From: Chlorophyllum brunneum
Taxonomy: Eukaryota > Basidiomycota > Agaricomycetes > Agaricales > Agaricaceae
Assembly (NCBI GenBank): GCA_963576785.1
Contig: OY756148.1
Location: 1,240,001 to 1,304,000, forward strand
DNA: 64,000 bases
Reading direction: 5' to 3'
The notes below the pieces were generated by a model. That model was not told where the DNA came from. It worked only from the letters and a program-made list of their open reading frames with translations, and did not search any database. A program made the position numbers and the translations under genes. This document shows positions 39,522 to 50,460 of this stretch, piece by piece; position 1 is the first letter of the stretch; every line of letters starts with the position of its first letter.

Positions 39522-42500
39522 TTAAGGATGCCCCCTCTTTCGGCCAATATGGTGTCTCCGGGACACCAAGCTTCTAGGGCCTAAGGGTTGACTCGAATAC
39601 ACACTCGCACGCCAAGTCCCACCACACTTCATGGATGAATCGCCTGCGTACCATTAGCCAACGACGTTTAAACGGCGGACAAGAATGACTAGGAAGACAT
39701 ACCATCACAAGCTATATCGCACTCTTTCTCACCCACACTAACTCCCGCGCCATCCGAAGTCTTCTCAATGCTACTCCCACAGTAACATTCTACTCCGTAC
39801 TCGGTCGCAGCGTAGGTATACCCACGGCTCGAGCACTCGCTAGTGCACATTCCCGTTGTCATACCACCCCGGCTGACGGTGGACCCTTTGAGAAATCGGC
39901 TCGATGAGTCGGCGTAACATCCAAGACTTTTCCAGCCCTTCAAAAATATATCTGTCAGCAAGGAAGAAGCGGGTAATGACGAAGTTTGCTCACATTGGAA
40001 TTGCCCGGCTGAGGTTGAGGACTAGATGATGTCCCTGAAGTGGTATAAACGTTCAGCGTCCATTCACCACCACAAATCTTTGACAGGTCGCCGGCGCAGG
40101 ACATTGGACACATCGACGATGAAGTTGGTCTCCCGTTTGCACCATTGTTCGTCAGTGAGTTACCACAATAGCCTTTGCGAGTAAATACATCAGCCTAGCC
40201 ATGGGAGGCGAGCGACTAGACCTGAACACATACATTCTTGTCTGGAGAGCAAAATAAAGATTTAAGGTAATTATCCTGGGAGCAAACACGCACCCATATT
40301 CCACACCAGCGAACGAATATCCAGCACAAAGACTCTGGCAGATTTCTGGTGTCATATTAGGCCTTGAGTAGGAAGCGTCCGTGAGCGCCCGGCGGGAACC
40401 GCTCGTTCCCTCCTCCACACAACCTAAGTAGCTCCAAGCTCCTCCAGTGGATGTAGGCGCTGGAGCTAGAGTGGTAATGGAGTGACTTGTGGCCGCTGCG
40501 GGCACGGATGACGGAGACACTATATTCGTTGATGGGGTGCCTGTTGGGATTGAAGCGCCAGGGTCCGGGTCTGTAGCATTAATTCATGTCATAGGAGTGG
40601 AGTTCGTGACTAGGAAAACCTACTTGCGCTTCCAACATAGACGTTGTAATTGTCTATATACATATCAATAACATATACCTTTCTTCTAGGGCACAAGAAC
40701 ATACAAAGCTGCGGGTCTACATTGTACGTGAAATCAGAGGGCGTCTTGTCGATGAACTTCTTCCCGTTCCTCGTCATTGAAACCGTGACCTTTCCAGGTG
40801 ATAGAGGGATCTTGAGCTTGTTGACGCCAGCATTGACCGTGAACTGCTTTGTCGAGTCTCCACAAGTTAATATCACTTGACTTGATTGTGTGGTGAACGC
40901 AAGGGCCCAAAGAGAGTCCTAATTCGATCTTGAGATGTCTAACGTTACACAGAATTGACCCAACACGAACTTCTGCGAAATTGAAACCGGATGGTCTAGC
41001 GAGGGAATCCGCTGAAGCAGTGGCCTGTGCTGGATGAGGGCGCGCCCAAAAGTAAATGACATCCTGCTGTAATCATCATAAGCCTTCGAAACAGAATTTT
41101 TCCCAGAGATACCATACAGTGATGGCAGGGTATTTTCCAGTCTTGTATGCCGTGATATAATATTTAGAGAGCTCAAAGAATGCGAGGTGAGAGTATCCGT
41201 TAGCCCAGGTAGTTCCCGAAGGCTGGAGCCCCTTGATGCCACTAAAACTGATTTCTAACATGAGTAAAATTCCCTTCAATAAGAATTGCGGACATACTAA
41301 TCAGATTCTCCAAAATCGTTCCTGGGAGAAGCATGCATATTAGTGAGAGTCGAATTGGAGTATGACCGAAGGTGTACCATGTAACCATCTCAACCATGGG
41401 AATACGATCCCTCATCCCGATGAGCTGTTCCCAACGGCCTGCGATGAGCCAGTCATCTCCACGTTGGTAAAAGTTCTTGTAGTCATAATGTGTACTACGA
41501 CTGGGATGAGGTACAAGCGGCACCTTTGCGCAGGAAACTCACAACATCCAAGGGCTGATGGAAGTGACATATTTGATAGATGGACCGAGTTGTTGAAGAT
41601 CTAGGTTTTGATCAATATGAACTATCAAACTTCGGGCGGGCGCTCACAGTATTGATCGTCCGCAGTCTGAGGTATTATTCAGTGTGTAAGTCAGGAATAA
41701 ATGCTATACATGCGCTCACTGTCTTGTCGGCGTCTCCTTGTGGCCAGGCACAACCCCAACTGCTCCTCTATGAGTAGGGTGTCGTGAGGAACAAGAATAT
41801 AAGAGGACCCACCAGAACCACGAATCCAAGCAGCTCCAACCACCAAACTGGCCTTCAATCTCCGCAACGAAGGGCATCAGGTATCCATCTGTTCGATCTT
41901 TAATCTCTTGCCAACCATTGCTACCTAAACATTTGCCGAGATACGAAGAGATAAGCGGGCGCCCATTAACTTTAAATTGGCTTCCATCGCTGGAAAACTG
42001 ATTGACGACGTTGACGACGGAATTTACATCGCATGGGAACGAAGTAAAGTCGATGGACAAGAACATTTTGACACCAGTGCCAGAGGCCGCGCTGTATGCA
42101 TTACGAAGTTGTTCATTTTGCCAAGAGTCGGAGCCAAAGTTTAGGGCGATAGCATCGCTTAGAGATGTTCAGCAAAAGAGAGAACGAGAACCCCTTGTGG
42201 AGAGACTCACACCCCGCCCGAGCCTATCTGCTGGATGTCATCCTTCCAGTCGTTGACGGTGTAGTCATACCTGTTCAACTCGGTTAATAAACTTGAATTA
42301 GACGTTCAGGGTTGTGAGGACTCACGTGTCTAAAATAGGCATCAAGCAAGATCAATGACGTATTTGAGAAATCAGCGACGCACTTCCAACAATCTGTAGG
42401 AAGTGGTGTTGGCGAGCTGATAAATGGGGCGGACGTAAGAGGCGTACATGGTGCATGAAGACATATCTTGTATCATCACGGGTCTCGAGATGGAGGGTGG

Positions 42501-42633
42501 CGTTCTTCAACGAACCTGGTCGTTGATCCGCGCCGACAGGTGATACTTGCTGTGTTAAGAAAAGTTGAGGCAACAAGCCAGCCTTGAACGTGCAAAATGC
42601 CAGAAAATGTGCGAAAAGGGACACTAAAATCAT
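39522..42633 (-). CDS. secreted GH71 alpha-1,3-glucanase with two WSC domains
   Basis: GH71 mutanase, an endo-acting hydrolase of alpha-1,3-glucan, a wall polysaccharide of many fungi. The start at 42633 gives a hydrophobic signal peptide (MILVSLFAHFLAF...). Catalytic-domain blocks: YDYTVNDWKDDIQQI, GSDSWQNEQLRNAYSAA, VKMFLSIDFTSFPCD, VNGRPLISSYLGK, YLMPFVAEIEGQFGGW, LMPLVPHPSRSTHYDYKNFY, RGDDWLIAGRWEQLI and GTTWANGYSHLAFFELSKYY. A beta-rich module, a Ser/Thr/Pro linker and two C-terminal WSC domains follow. WSC1 runs from WSYLGCVEEG to about CGGEWTLNVY; WSC2 runs from WKSLGCYADSSSRFLKG to CGGTWRASVY, split by an intron with acceptor just before 39643. The stop is at 39522. More than ten short exons are implied. 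It is probably wall-remodelling or directed at other fungi. Confidence 0.92.
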
Positions 42634-43659
42634 TGCGAATGGATAAGGACAGTGAAACCAGGCAGGCTGTTGTGTTTAAAAAGGAGTGTGGTGCAGTCGA
42701 AGCTGAGCACGCGGTTGAGCTGGTCAGAAGGCGATGGAGTGCAGGAGACAGAAGGTAGATACGCCACGGGCGTCGCTCTAAGAATTATATGGTCAGTAGG
42801 ATCACATAGGGGAGGTCAGCGTTTCTGGATAGCGCTGATGAGGACCGATAAGATCAAAGGGCACGTACAAGCCTGTCAACTTGGGCGGTGGCACCGGCGG
42901 GATCAGCTTGTCGATTCGATTTCTTAGGTGGATACGCTGGTCCAGCAGCGTGGTGGATCTGCAGACGATAACTCGAGTTCTCTCGGAACGTCAACGCCAG
43001 AGAAATGGAGAGGGGATGAGAGAAAGGAGGGGCGATGGTGATTATAACCGTGTTGGCGGTATGGTCTATAGAGAAAATGGGTGAGGGCGTGTGGAAGAGC
43101 CTAATATGGTTGAGCCGCCAGGAGAAGATCACTTCATTTTACGTCAGGCGAAGTGGATCTGTTGGCACCAGCATTTGTTGCCCTTGACCACGAAAATTTA
43201 GTCTCTTCTGAGTGAGCAAGGGCGTAGCGGAGGTCCGCGACAAACAGCGGGGGTGATTGCACGTCGTGTCGCGCTGGCCGTCGTACAAGTACTGTGCTTC
43301 CAGATACTACCGAGGCATGGTTCAGCCGATCCTCATTCACGAAGAAGACCGGGTCGCCACATCGATACAAGTACAGAATTCCAGAGTTTCGCGTTTGTAA
43401 TGTATGAGTCCACGAACAGTCAAGAGAAAAGCAGCAATTTCCGAGCGAATTCCAGAGGAGATTTGCGACATGTATGCTTGTGTCCAGCGCTTCAAATGCG
43501 ATTCATAGGATACGGCATCGCAAACCCTAACCCCAGTGGCCCGCCCTTTATCAATTCTGCCCAGTCTATTGGTTGTCACGTTCGGTCAAATTCAACCAAC
43601 CAATTTCTCCGTCGCCCTTGTTCCTCTCTTTATCTCTTAACTTATCTTTTTCCAAAAGC
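42634..43659. promoter_or_regulatory. divergent promoter region, glucanase / La
   Basis: About 1 kb separating the starts of the minus-strand glucanase and the plus-strand La gene, so it carries both promoters. No coding exon was recognised. A pyrimidine-rich stretch lies just upstream of the La ATG. No clear TATA box was seen for either gene. Confidence 0.5.
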
Positions 43660-45513
43660 ATGCCCGACGTTGCTGTTGACAAGCCCGCTGCAGTCTCTGC
43701 AGAAAGCGACACAACTGCCGGTGATAACGAGAAAATGTTCAAGGCCATGCGCCAAGGTATGTTTTCTCGGTGTGTTAAAGTATGTATTTGAGACTCACCT
43801 TAAGATTTGGGCATTAGTTGAATTCTACTTTGCCGATTCAAACTTGCCGTTCGATAAGTACGCTATCTAACATTTACATTTTGCGCCCAGTACAGAGCAC
43901 TCATATGTTAGGTTCATGTGGACGCTGCACTCGAAAACTCCGGAACACTGGGTGCCCATAAAAACTATTGCTTCATTCAAACGCATGCGGGACTACCAAT
44001 CCGAGGGTATTGACTGGCTGATTCAAGCGCTACGAGACAGCACTTGCCTCGAAGTTGATGAGTCGAAAACCAACATCCGACGGACAACTGAAGTCCAGGA
44101 ACCAAAAAACCAGTTCGAGAGAAGCGTCTATGCAGTACGTGTTTATTCTGGGGTAAAATTATGTCCAGGAGCTGATCCATATTTGCTAGAAAGGTTTTGG
44201 GGAAGAAGAGCCAACACTACAGGCTCGTCTCGAGGATTTCTTCAACAAGTATGGTAGAGCTAACGCAGTTCGCATGAGGAGAGATGAGGAGAAAAAATTC
44301 AAGGTCCAACCATTGTTCATTCTTATATTTGTTGCCCATCTAACTTCCATACGCTATCTTTCAAACAGGGTTCCGTTTTTGTCGAATTTTCGGACTTTTC
44401 GAGCGTCGATGCTTTCCTAAAAGCCGATCCAAAGCCAACATGGGAAGGAAAGGAGCTCCTCATCATGAGCAAGTGCGCTCTCTTTACCAATCTCACCAAC
44501 CACCTCGCTGAATTTACCCCAGGGAGGATTATTGTGAAATGAAGATCAAGGAGAAAGGACTCACCGGCAAAGCCGCAAAAAACAGACGCGAATTGATGAC
44601 TCGCACCCGAGGCTTCAATGCTTTCCAAGAGATGGCAAAAGGCAAGGACACTGATGACAAGACAAAATCTGATGGTCCGGCCAAAGAAATCTTTCTTGAC
44701 TTTATGGGCAAGAACATCCCCATCCACAAGAACAACGAGGGAAACGGTAGCGTCAGTGCCGAGGATGTACCATTCGTGAAGGGTGCGACGTTGAGGTTCG
44801 ATGGGTGTGGCGGAGATGTTTCGTGGGCAGAAATCAAGGTAGGTTTCATCTATCTTCGATACGTACGAGCGTTAACTGAACTCCGAACTTTTAGGATCCC
44901 CTCAAAGCTAAATTTGATAACCGTGCTCCTTATATCAAGTATTCTCGCGGAGATGACTCCGGTCTCGTCGGATTCCATAAAGCGCTGTCAGAAGAGGAAA
45001 TTAGTCTCATCAAAGAGACAGTCAAGACTATCAACAAGAAACCCGTCACCTGGAGGGTGCCTTCTGGTGTGCCCCCCTCTCCTCCCCACTGTACATCCAT
45101 AGCTCACTGACCTTGTCACAGAGGCGGACGAAAAAGCATTCCAAATTGAACGCGCACAAGCAGCCGCAAAAGCTGCACTGAACACTGCAACCGGGGCATC
45201 CTCTTCCTCGACAAGAGGGGGGAGGGGCGGTCGTGGTGGACGTGGTGGACGTGGAGGTGTGAAAGGGGGTCGTGGAGGTCGTTCAGGTGGCGATCGACGA
45301 AACGGCAACCGCGCCGCTGCTAAAGATACCAGTGGAGCAACTTCAACGGTGGAAAAGAAGGAGGAGCAGACTGGAGAGAAGAGGAAGAGAGCGATGGAGC
45401 CTGACGGTGGACATGATGTTGGGGTGAGAGGTGTCAATGCTCCTCCGACTCTGACAAGTGCTACTACGAAGAAAGTTAAGACGAACGATGGAGAGGCCGC
45501 ACCCACATCGTAG
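43660..45513 (+). CDS. LHP1: La protein (La motif + RRM)
   Basis: RNA-binding chaperone that protects the UUU-OH 3' ends of new Pol III transcripts such as pre-tRNAs. The start MPDVAVDKPA begins exon 1 (43660-43756). Exon 2 (43818-43857) holds the La-motif signature VEFYFADSNLPFDK, and exon 3 (from 43912) continues FMWTLHSKTPEHWVPIKTI and RMRDYQSEG. An RRM follows (YAKGFGEEEP, EDFFNKYGRANAVRMRRD, GSVFVEFSDFSSVDAFL), then a second RRM-like region (DPLKAKFDNRAPYIKYSRGD). The C-terminus has a GGRGGRGG tract and a basic tail with KRKRAM and KKVK signals. Yeast Lhp1 lacks such an RGG tract. The stop is the TAG at 45511-45513. Confidence 0.94.
45218..45300 (+). repeat. RGG-encoding tandem repeat in La
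   Basis: Imperfect repeats of a GGACGTGGT-like 9-mer encode Arg-Gly-Gly units of the La C-terminal tail. The repeat keeps the frame throughout. Confidence 0.75.
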
Positions 45514-46645
45514 GTCCGGTGGATAAAAAATTGGCTCGGCTGCATATATCCGGAATTCTTGTATGATCTTTACTTTGCTTCTGGCGTTTCCTCTCTGTTG
45601 TATGTCATGCTGACAGAACTCTTCAAGCCGAGAATGTACTTGTATCACTAGCCGAATGTGTCAATGCAATTCACCTGTCAAACAGCGATTGTCCCAGGGT
45701 GTAGTATCTCGATCATGCCACAAAGCCCACCGCTCTCCACTCGGTGCTCCCTTGATCTTTATTACACCTCTATCCAGGTGATGATCCACGACAAAAGCCC
45801 GGAATACATGAATCACACCAGGGGCTTCCTCCTTCCGTTCTGCTCCGAGTTAACCCATCGCTCTTCCGGAGGGCACCTTATCTGGTTCAACATAGACATG
45901 ATTCACAACTATTTCGTACGACCTAATATTAAAAACCAATCAGACACCCCAATCTGCGTAAACCATTCAGCCACTCTTGTCGTAGGGAGCTAAACAAGGC
46001 CTGATTTACCCAAGAGAAAACAAAACTGCGTCCTGCTCCATCACGAGCTACCCTAGGATTTGCTGCTGCGTCAACGTGTTCAAACCTAGCCTCGCAGGAA
46101 ACTTGCAGTTCACACGAGGAGTCAGACTGGTTGGCCAATTGTGTTGTCTCTTAGCCTCACCCGCGGTGGCGGCGGCTTCCCTCTCGTCAAGCTTCTGAAC
46201 AACCCCTTTGCCCTGCTTTATGGGTGACGGCTTCTCCTAGATTGACTGCTTTATCACATTGGACATTTTGCAGGTGACGAGAATCAGCCCTATTAGAGGT
46301 AACATACCCCATCAGATGCCAAAAAAAAGTCGTCTGGACTCTCTTCACCTACAGCTTCCAGCATATATTCCCCCCTCGTGTTCATTTCAGTTGGTCGCAT
46401 GACCATCTTTCAGGTGTAATATCTATTCATAACATTACACCCGCGGTAGCCCGACTCTATCTCCGCTGATTTTTAAAAGGACGCGGCGTACCGATGGACC
46501 TGGGGCTGACGACCGAGTTCGAACGTGATTTATTAACTTGGCCCCTGTTTTAAATACAGGTCAAAGCTCCTAGTCCGCACCAACACCACCCCAACAATCC
46601 CTTTACCCATTTCCATCAAGTCAAGACTTCAGGAACTCGTTCACA
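45514..46645. other. intergenic after La
   Basis: About 1.1 kb containing the La 3' flank and the promoter of the next gene. A 111-codon ORF at 45658-45993 (+) has no recognisable features. No RNA gene was seen. Confidence 0.4.
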
Positions 46646-47262
46646 ATGCCTTCCGTAATGGGAATCACCATCAACTGTAACCGTGAACGCAGCAACGGCG
46701 GAGGTATCTTTCGCCCCGTTACAGTCGGTCCTCATCATCCTATTTACCAACGAGGTGTCGTTGCACCTATTTCGAATCTCGTCAATTTGCCTTTACTGGT
46801 GTACAGACATGAGTCGAAGGAGGGGAGGGATATTGGCTCGGAGGAAGACGTTGCATTAAATAATGAGATTGCGGGGAGGTTGATGATCAAGAGGGACGGG
46901 GAGACTATCGACGAGTAAGTCATTTCAAACACTTCTATTAAGGATTGGCATTGACGCATGACTATAGGTTCAGAGAAAGGCCTGGAAGCGTGAGTTTGTC
47001 CAAAGCTATCGTGTTGTTCAGGTGGTTAACAGTTTTTTTCAAGATCACGATTGTTCGCAAGGACGGTCAGCCTCTCACCAGACAAGCTATCGAGACCATC
47101 TGGATGTTCAATGACTATTTTCTTGAGCACTTGCAAGAGGACAAACGAGGTGCCCAACAGCTCCTCAACCGTCGTGATTTCGACCACTTCTGCGAGGACT
47201 ATAAAGAAGAAAGGTTGTTACACGGTCATTCATCATTCATGAGGCTGGAGTTGCCGTTGTAG
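46646..47262 (+). CDS. conserved Agaricomycete protein of unknown function
   Basis: Three exons (46646-46914, 46968-46989, 47044-47262) give 169 aa, with all junctions in frame. The middle exon is only 22 nt. The architecture fits an abundant mushroom-fungus family of small soluble proteins that I recall as uncharacterised. It has an N-terminal HPIYQRGVVAPIS, then LPLLVYRH, DVALNNEIAGRLMI, and after the introns ITIVRKDGQPLTRQAIETIW followed by FNDYFLEHL. The C-terminus is charged (HFCEDYKEERL). No signal peptide or membrane helix is present. It ends 150 nt from the 3' end of the convergent acyl-CoA oxidase gene. No function is assigned. The family assignment is from memory, not a search. Confidence 0.78.
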
Positions 47263-47412
47263 TATGAAGTCTTTTTCTCTTGCTTCGCGACTATGGGTAG
47301 GGTTTGGGTGTAGACCAGGTTATGCTCATTGTACAGTACGGAGGAGATATGGGCGGCATGAATATACCACTTGTAGTGTCTGTTGTACATGGACGTCCGT
47401 GCAGAGGAGGCT

Positions 47413-50049
47413 CTAGAGTTTCGCGCGCGCGGCAGCGGCTTGACGTTGACCACGTTGAAGAATGGGTTTGATAGATTCCTGCACAGCATTGAGAACCGTT
47501 GTCCCAAACCACGTAACCGAACACACCTCATAAGCCACGGGTATTTCTGTCCAATTTAATGGTTCCGATTGGGCGCGGTTCCAGAGTTGTTCGTAGACCT
47601 TTCCATCATAGATACCAAGGGCGCTAAGCCCATTCAGCGAGTACGGCAGCATAACCTCAATATAAGCACTAACCTATCCAATTCCCAATCCGTGAATCCA
47701 AATGCATCAGTCAAACCGATAACCTCAGGCAGTAGCTCCACGCAGAGGTACTTGATAGCCAACCTCAACGAGCGTGTGGCATCTCCTCCACTGCCTGCAC
47801 CGAGTGCTCCAAATGACAGCAAGTCGACAACGCTTGCTTCGAGAGTTGTCAATAGATACTATGTCCGTATAATATTAGCCTCAGCAAGCTCGGGAAAAAC
47901 GGTTCAAGATGTAAACGTACCAAGAGATATAACCTCTCCAAAACCTTTACATTCCTCTCTTTACCCTCAAGTGCTTCCGGCAATCCTTTGATTATATCCC
48001 CAACTCTTGCAGCGACAAATGCCTCCGTAACCGCTTTCGCCGTCCTTTGACCCACAGATGCATCGGGTTCATTGGCATTTTGAGCCAATTCCCGAACGAG
48101 AAGCGCGGCTCGCCATTCAAGGAGTAGGATCGAGGTAGCTGGGTCTTGCCATGCATTGCCTGAAGGAATTGGAGGTGCGGAGACCGTGCTGATGAGAAGG
48201 CGGAGATAGACTGCGGATGGTGAAAGATCGGATGTATCATTTGGTTTAAGAAGATTTGTATAGGACTTCAGAGCAGCGCGGACGACTTGTTGATCGAGGA
48301 CGAAATTATCGCCTTCGTAGCTGTCATCAATACGTGGGTCTAGGGATTTTCTGTGACAGAGTATGAGGGAGTAACGTACGTTGCACTGGGAAGGTAGTCT
48401 GCATATAAGCGGCCGAGACCAGAGAATACGCTGTAGCCGTGACCACCCATAGAGCGTCGAGCGATTTCAAGATCTTGTATACCAGTAGAAGAAACAAGAA
48501 CTTTGAGGCCACTAGTGATGGCGTGCATTTCGGCGAGGAGGGATGTATCTCCTTTTTGAAGGCGACTGGACATGGCTTCGAAGGATTGGATCTGAGTAAA
48601 CACAATATGAGTTTATAGTCAAATGGAACAAAAAGGAGCGACGAACCATGGTCTTACCGAGATGAATGAACACGTAGGCACGTGAGAGGATTGGGAGGAG
48701 GCGGTTGTGAACAGATGGGTAGGAAATAATTTGACGTTCCAAGCTGTCTGGGCCTTTCTCACCTTGACGGCGAACCGTGGCGTAACGGATAGATACGGTG
48801 GCAGCTGAGACAGACGAATTAGTGGCGAGTCGGTGGAAGGAGGCCTGGGCGCACCTTTAGCCATAAGCCATCCAGCTCCTGTCACCATGTTAGCCCGGAT
48901 GTACAGCATCTAAAAGTGCTGTCAGCAACGCGGAATATCACAGATAGGGTAGCATTTACTCCACCGTAACTCAGCTTTGCGTGGGGTGGTTGGACATACT
49001 TGCCATCATCCGTGACCCGAGCGAACTTGGAAAGCATATAGGTTCCAGGAATGCGGACATGGTCAAAACGAGCGAAACCGTGGTCTGTGGATGCGTAACC
49101 TCCAAGAGACTTGGGGCCAATATCACCAATGATAATGTTGGGCATAACTTTGTGATTCTCTGTGAAAGACAAGTCAAGACTAGGTATCATATGGGGGGAT
49201 AAAGTATGCGCACCCATAGACCTGAGCTGAACGAAGAACAAATGTGGTCCGTAATCTTGTCCGCCGAGGATTAACTTGGCTTGTAGGACACCGTGGGTGG
49301 CGGTCTTTCCAAGGGCACCAATCCACCATTTACTACTTGTCAGGGTTGGGGAGTGGATCTCAAACTCCTTGGTCTCCGGAATATAGGTAGCAGTAGTCTC
49401 AAGACGAGGGACATTTGTGCCATGGCCCAATTCTGTCTGGAGGTAGCAGCCCAAAACGCCGCGGTTTGCAACAAGTGGACCAAATTCCTTGATGAGTTCA
49501 GGGGAGCCTTGGGACATAAAGACGGGTTGGAATGCTAGAGGAACGTATCTTCTAGTGCCAGGATATGTATGTTCAGAGAGGGTGTCCATACCAATATTAT
49601 GCAAACCAATTGAAAGCGATTCGTCAATGCTATTGATCGCAATGCTGGCCTCATGCTGCGACCAACTGTGAATGTCTTGAAGTTCATAAATGCGATTCGT
49701 CAGAGCAATGCCTCTCGCGTAACGCTCAGCCCTCGACAAGAAATCACTAAAGAATGCATGTTTTCAATCTAATACATAGTTTCTTCATGCGAATATCCGA
49801 GCACGCACCGTTGGCTTTTGTCAAAGACGGGATCATTGCTCAAAATATCAACAATTCTCTTTCGTTTCTCCCATTCACTACGGCCGTCTGGGCCATACAT
49901 CAAGATTTAGCACACCCGGCAGAGTAAACTGTAGGGTAAGACGCACTGTGAAGAAAGTCCCGGATGGCGGAGACGTCGACTGAGGTATTGCGCCGGGCAC
50001 TGACCATGTCAGTGCCGGTTTGCGCGTTTACATCATGTCTAGCCGACAT
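47413..50049 (-). CDS. POX1: peroxisomal acyl-CoA oxidase
   Basis: FAD enzyme that oxidises acyl-CoA to trans-2-enoyl-CoA with H2O2 release, the first step of peroxisomal beta-oxidation. The start at 50049 gives MSARHDVNAQTG. Then come WEKRKRIVDILSNDPVFDKS, RAERYARGIALTNRIYEL, FGPLVANRGVLGCYLQTELG, HGTNVPRLETTATY, FEIHSPTLTSSKWWIGALGK, TATHGVLQAKLI and GGYASTDHGFARFDHVRIPG. A later exon has EIARRSMGGHGYSVFSGLGR, then DSYEGDNFVLDQQVVRAALK with the expected catalytic Glu. The protein ends QAAAARAKL, a consensus type-1 peroxisome signal. At least eight short introns interrupt it. It is divergent from the GH79 gene, with 411 nt between the starts. Confidence 0.95.
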
Positions 50050-50460
50050 GGCCAAAGTTGAGAATCAAGGCTCAGCCTGGTCGAAGCAAAGCAGATGTGT
50101 CATGGGATTAAAGTCACGGAGGGCTTGATGGCCGAGTACCCGGACTAGGTTGGGACCGTGGGACAGCGAGAGGTTCGGAGTGTGGCTGTCGTTGTGCCCT
50201 CAGTGTTGAGCACTTCACAGAGAGGCCAGCATTGATGTTGGCCGGTCTCTTGTTGATGTTGACTGGTCTATTGGCTTGTAGTACAACAGAGACCACTCAA
50301 GTGGTGGCTCACGTGAAGCCGTGAGAGAGTGGTTGTCTACGGGCTGGCATCACCGCGCCCGTCTCCAACCCAATTTTCTCCAGGTCTGGTCGGTTGCGCT
50401 CCTTTCCGTCCTTCTTACTCTCCTTGATATATCCAATCGAGCCTTGGCATTCTTCTCGGC
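50050..50460. promoter_or_regulatory. bidirectional promoter, acyl-CoA oxidase / GH79
   Basis: The 411 nt between the divergent starts hold a 17-nt direct repeat: TTGATGTTGGCCGGTCT at 50232-50248 and TTGATGTTGACTGGTCT at 50253-50269. The copies differ at two positions and are offset by 21 nt, about two helical turns. A CACGTG E-box lies at 50310-50315. No clear TATA box was seen in either direction. The repeat could be a paired activator site; this is inference. Confidence 0.5.

Noticed and set aside
45228..45290. Repeats considered as a CRISPR-like array
   Set aside because: They are in-frame codon repeats for RGG units with no spacers, in a eukaryotic gene.
44988..45545. Pro/Arg-rich minus-strand ORF of 185 codons
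   Set aside because: It is the complement of the RGG-encoding end of the La gene.
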